DNA from: Porphyridium purpureum
Lineage: Eukaryota > Rhodophyta > Bangiophyceae > Porphyridiales > Porphyridiaceae
NCBI GenBank assembly: GCA_008690995.1
Contig: VRMN01000008.1
Location: forward strand, 372,001-436,000
Direction of reading: 5' to 3'
DNA: 64,000 nucleotides
Shown: piece after piece, positions 59,469 through 64,000 of the stretch
Layout: each line of letters begins with the position of its first letter
Position numbering within the stretch: position 1 is the first letter of the stretch
Made by a program: the position numbers and the translations under genes
The notes under the pieces: model-generated
Database searches by the model: none
The model's input: only the letters and a program-made list of their open reading frames with translations
What the model was told of the DNA's origin: nothing

Positions 59469-60992
59469 ATGTCTGGCTGTGGATTCACGTGGTGCTATCT
59501 TGGGCGGCCGCCGCGGCGCCCGCATTCTCGGGTGGCAAAGTCCCCACAATGTGCCGAGCGCGCAAATCGGAAGCCCACGTTCCGTTTGAATGGTTTCGGA
59601 TTGCGACGGAATCACGACAATGTGGCCATGCGCGCGGTTGAGCAGCCCGCCCATGATCGTGAATCTGGCCGCGAGGTGGCAAGCGCGTTGATATGCGGTG
59701 GAGGACTCGCCGGACTGGCAGTCGCGTACCAGCTGTGTGTGCGTCGCGGCTTGCGTGTGTTTGTCGTGGATCCAATCGGGGCTGACGGCGTCGGCACGGG
59801 CGGAGCTTCGGCCGTCGCTGCAGGCTTACTGCATCCATTCTCCCCGCGCATGACACGGGCATGGATGGGTGCAGAGGCTTTCGAAAGTGCCATGCGCCTT
59901 GTGCACAGTGTGCAGCAGAACGAGCGCGAGCGTGGCGGAAACACGAGTGCCGAGCAACCGGTGTGGAAGAACTGCGGCATTTTGAGACTCCTTCGAAATG
60001 ACGTGCAAGTCGACCAGGGCCGCGCGAGCGCCAATGCATTTGGTCCGGACGAGGTCCAGTTCCTTGACGCGGATCAAGTTTGCGCGCGCATGCCGCCTAC
60101 AGACAAAAGTGCTGCGAAGAATCAGTTTCCCGGAGTTTTTATTCCGCAGGGGAACGTCGTGGATGTGCCACGGTACTTGCGCGGCCTGTGGAGGCTATGT
60201 GAACAAACAGGTCGCGCGACGTGGGTAAAACGTGCGATAGGTCGAGATATGGGTATTCACACACTCGCTGCCGAGCTCGGGGTGGATCACATCGTCGTCG
60301 CCGCAGGCGCGTGGAGCAAAATGCTCGCAGCTGAGGAACTGGCAACACTGGGTATTGTGCCTGTACGCGGACAAAACTTGCACCTCACCTTGTGTTCTGA
60401 CCAGTCCTCCACTCCCACCCGGGACCTTGAGTTCGCACTCATTTCGGAGAAGTATGTGGTGCCTGGCTTTGTCCGGAACATTCACCCGGACGGAAAGAAT
60501 TGTAGTGAGCTTATTTGTGGTGCAACTTTCGAGTATGCGCGAGATGGCGTAACGGAAGACGACCTCTTTGATCTCGCAGCCGACCTGTCGAGCCCACAGA
60601 TTGGCAACATGTGCGGCTTTATCGAGCAGAATTTGTACACAGCACCTGTGTCTCTCTGTGGCACAGACAGTGAGAGGGATCCGATCACAGCGACGGACAT
60701 TCGACGACGTGCCGTTGCAGGAGTGCGGGCAGTGCCGAAAAGGAGTCACCTGGGCTCCGTACCATACGCCGGCAAGAGCGGTGACATCTGGTATTTAACG
60801 GCACTGGGTTCGAGAGGCTTGCTGTATCACAACTTTCTGGCCGAGGCGCTTGCTGATGCGGTTGTCGACGATGACTATCGAATCATTCCGAGCGCCGCAC
60901 GGCGCGCGATGGCGGAGGAGGTGGAGGGCCGGTCGGAATCGATCTCCGGGCTCGATTCTCACGCAGCTTCATTTGCGTACGAGACGCAGTGA
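59469..60992 (+). CDS. DAO-family FAD-dependent oxidoreductase
   Basis: A 507-residue protein from the first in-frame ATG at 59469. An Arg/Pro-rich ~50-residue N-terminus may be a plastid signal. The Rossmann dinucleotide motif ALICGGGLAGLAVAYQL and the AAGLLHPFSPRM segment, then HIVVAAGAWSKML and the late LTALGSRGLLYHNFLAE, define a D-amino-acid-oxidase-like FAD enzyme. The AGLLHPF segment resembles the FAD domain of MnmC (tRNA modification) and related plant oxidoreductases; no methyltransferase part is attached. The substrate is probably an amine or imino compound. Confidence 0.82.
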   Translation: MSGCGFTWCYLGRPPRRPHSRVAKSPQCAERANRKPTFRLNGFGLRRNHDNVAMRAVEQPAHDRESGREVASALICGGGLAGLAVAYQLCVRRGLRVFVVDPIGADGVGTGGASAVAAGLLHPFSPRMTRAWMGAEAFESAMRLVHSVQQNERERGGNTSAEQPVWKNCGILRLLRNDVQVDQGRASANAFGPDEVQFLDADQVCARMPPTDKSAAKNQFPGVFIPQGNVVDVPRYLRGLWRLCEQTGRATWVKRAIGRDMGIHTLAAELGVDHIVVAAGAWSKMLAAEELATLGIVPVRGQNLHLTLCSDQSSTPTRDLEFALISEKYVVPGFVRNIHPDGKNCSELICGATFEYARDGVTEDDLFDLAADLSSPQIGNMCGFIEQNLYTAPVSLCGTDSERDPITATDIRRRAVAGVRAVPKRSHLGSVPYAGKSGDIWYLTALGSRGLLYHNFLAEALADAVVDDDYRIIPSAARRAMAEEVEGRSESISGLDSHAASFAYETQ

Positions 60993-61610
60993 TAGGGATG
61001 TGCATATCGCTTCGAAAGCAAATTTTCTTCATTCCTCGTGCATACACAAATGCTTGCTCGCACGCCCCCAGCATGTTCCGCTGCTCAGCTGCACTGTCAG
61101 GAATTTCAACGCGCGAACCGACTTGACAGCACTCTGCACCATCTGCACACAATCCTTTTCTCGAAGCAGCCCATTCAGCGTTAGCTTGCGAATGGTCGAG
61201 CTCTGCATAGCAGGGCGAAACAGAACGAGACGGCGGTAGGGAGGGGGAGCGAGAGGGAGGGGAAAAAAGAATTCTTCTTCAGATTCGTACACTCGCTATG
61301 TATACTACAAGCAGCCCGCACAAGGCTAAAGCGTCAAACGGCGGGCTGAACTAACGCAAACAAACAAACAAACTGTCCCAATCGTGCTTTCTCAACCGTT
61401 CCAAGAGCCCATCCCAGCTCGTTCTCATCCTTCCTCTCACCAGATATCGCCCGCCGTGGCCGTTCAAGGCTTGCTTCTAAGTCTCGGGCGTATAGAGGGC
61501 GGTTCTTGGGCTCGAGTAAACTAAGTTTACCGCTGCGCGTCGTTGCCAGTTGCTCCCACCACACCGCGGAAACTACGCAAGTTGCCGCGCGTTCCAACTC
61601 ATCAACTACC
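60993..61610. other. Convergent intergenic stretch, about 620 bp
   Basis: Between the stops of the FAD oxidoreductase and the DEAD-box helicase. No gene recognised; open frames on the minus strand at 61334-61903 are an out-of-phase reading of the helicase tail. Confidence 0.4.
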
Positions 61611-63525
<1,915 letters not shown>

Positions 63526-63589
63526 CCCTACCTATCCTCTCTCCCTCTCTCTCTCCTCTTCCTCTCCACCCACTCCACACGTCACACAC

Positions 63590-64000
63590 CTACCCACCTC
63601 CCACTCGCAGCCCACACAACCCCTTTCCCTCTCCTCTTCCCCTCCTCTGTCCCTTCCTTCTCCCCCCTCCACCGCAACTCAATACCGTCCTCATAAACTA
63701 CCACACCACACCCCCCAACCAACCAACCAACTATCAACCCAACCGGCTATCGCCGCGCGCCCACGACTTTCCCCCCTCCCTTCTTCCCCCCCTCCCCCGT
63801 TTAATTATAAAACCGGGTTTCACGGCCGCCACCCAAACGCCCACCACCGCCCACCACCGCCCACCGCCCACCGCCCGAAGGATAACGCGCTCACATACCG
63901 AAACACACGCGTTGACGTGCGCCCCATCGCACACGCCGCGTGCCGCAGCATACAAAAACTTACAACGCTTACGCAAGTCCGTCCGTCCGCCCGTCCGTCC
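63590..64000. repeat. C-rich stretch with simple repeats
   Basis: Upstream of the DED1 gene the plus strand is almost purely C/T/A. Short tandem tracts include (CCAA)n near 63715-63735, (CCCACCG)n at about 63840-63880 and (GTCC)n at 63978-64000. No coding signal. Confidence 0.65.

Overview
This window looks like nuclear DNA of a unicellular red alga, most like Porphyridium. That is an inference: the genes are nearly all single uninterrupted reading frames, packed about one per 2.5 kb on both strands, and the set mixes spliceosome, exosome, SNARE and 80S ribosome genes with plastid functions (a Tic20-type translocon protein, a two-domain plastid-type NFU, a CYP97-like P450, plastid-style N-terminal extensions) and a bacterial-type glucokinase. 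No bacterial operon signals are present.

Layout. 1-8.5 kb: a BRR2 helicase cut by the left edge, a small protein combining a PARP-type finger with a polymerase-beta 8-kDa domain, a GST-like protein, and RPL9. 8.6-10 kb: glucokinase. 10-16.4 kb: a gene-free stretch followed by a decayed locus with about twelve copies of the RNase H1 hybrid-binding fold in a row and then two RNase H-like domains. 16.4-24.5 kb: an unknown protein, a plastid-type PH-domain membrane protein, a secreted metzincin protease, a small membrane protein and a CYP97-like P450, separated by gene-poor stretches. 24.5-27.5 kb: gene-poor, with a fragment resembling a retroelement gag. 27.5-43.2 kb: an ABCG half-transporter, a possible hemerythrin-like protein, a type I membrane protein, an ELO elongase, NFU diverging from the mitochondrial pyruvate dehydrogenase E2 subunit, a rhomboid, a secreted cysteine-rich protein, an acidic protein that may be myristoylated, and a small plastid-type protein. 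43.4-64 kb: RRP6 diverging from a CNNM/DUF21-CBS transporter, Tic20 diverging from an aminotransferase, a CDP-alcohol phosphatidyltransferase, a Qa-SNARE, a GH36 alpha-galactosidase, a TPR protein, a DUF3128 twin-cysteine protein, an FAD oxidoreductase and a DED1/DDX3 RNA helicase.

Two signals cut across the annotation. First, upstream of at least eight gene starts there are clusters of CTGTAC / GGTACAG, at four of them beside an ACCCTAA telo-box-like motif; between NFU and the E2 gene ten GTAC cores fall within about 130 bp. Second, the 12.2-16.4 kb locus has an unusual beads-on-a-string array of RNA:DNA hybrid-binding modules.

Several start codons had to be moved inward to the first in-frame ATG. 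The GC-rich 5' ends of the P450 and DDX3 genes show frame conflicts that could be small introns or sequence errors.
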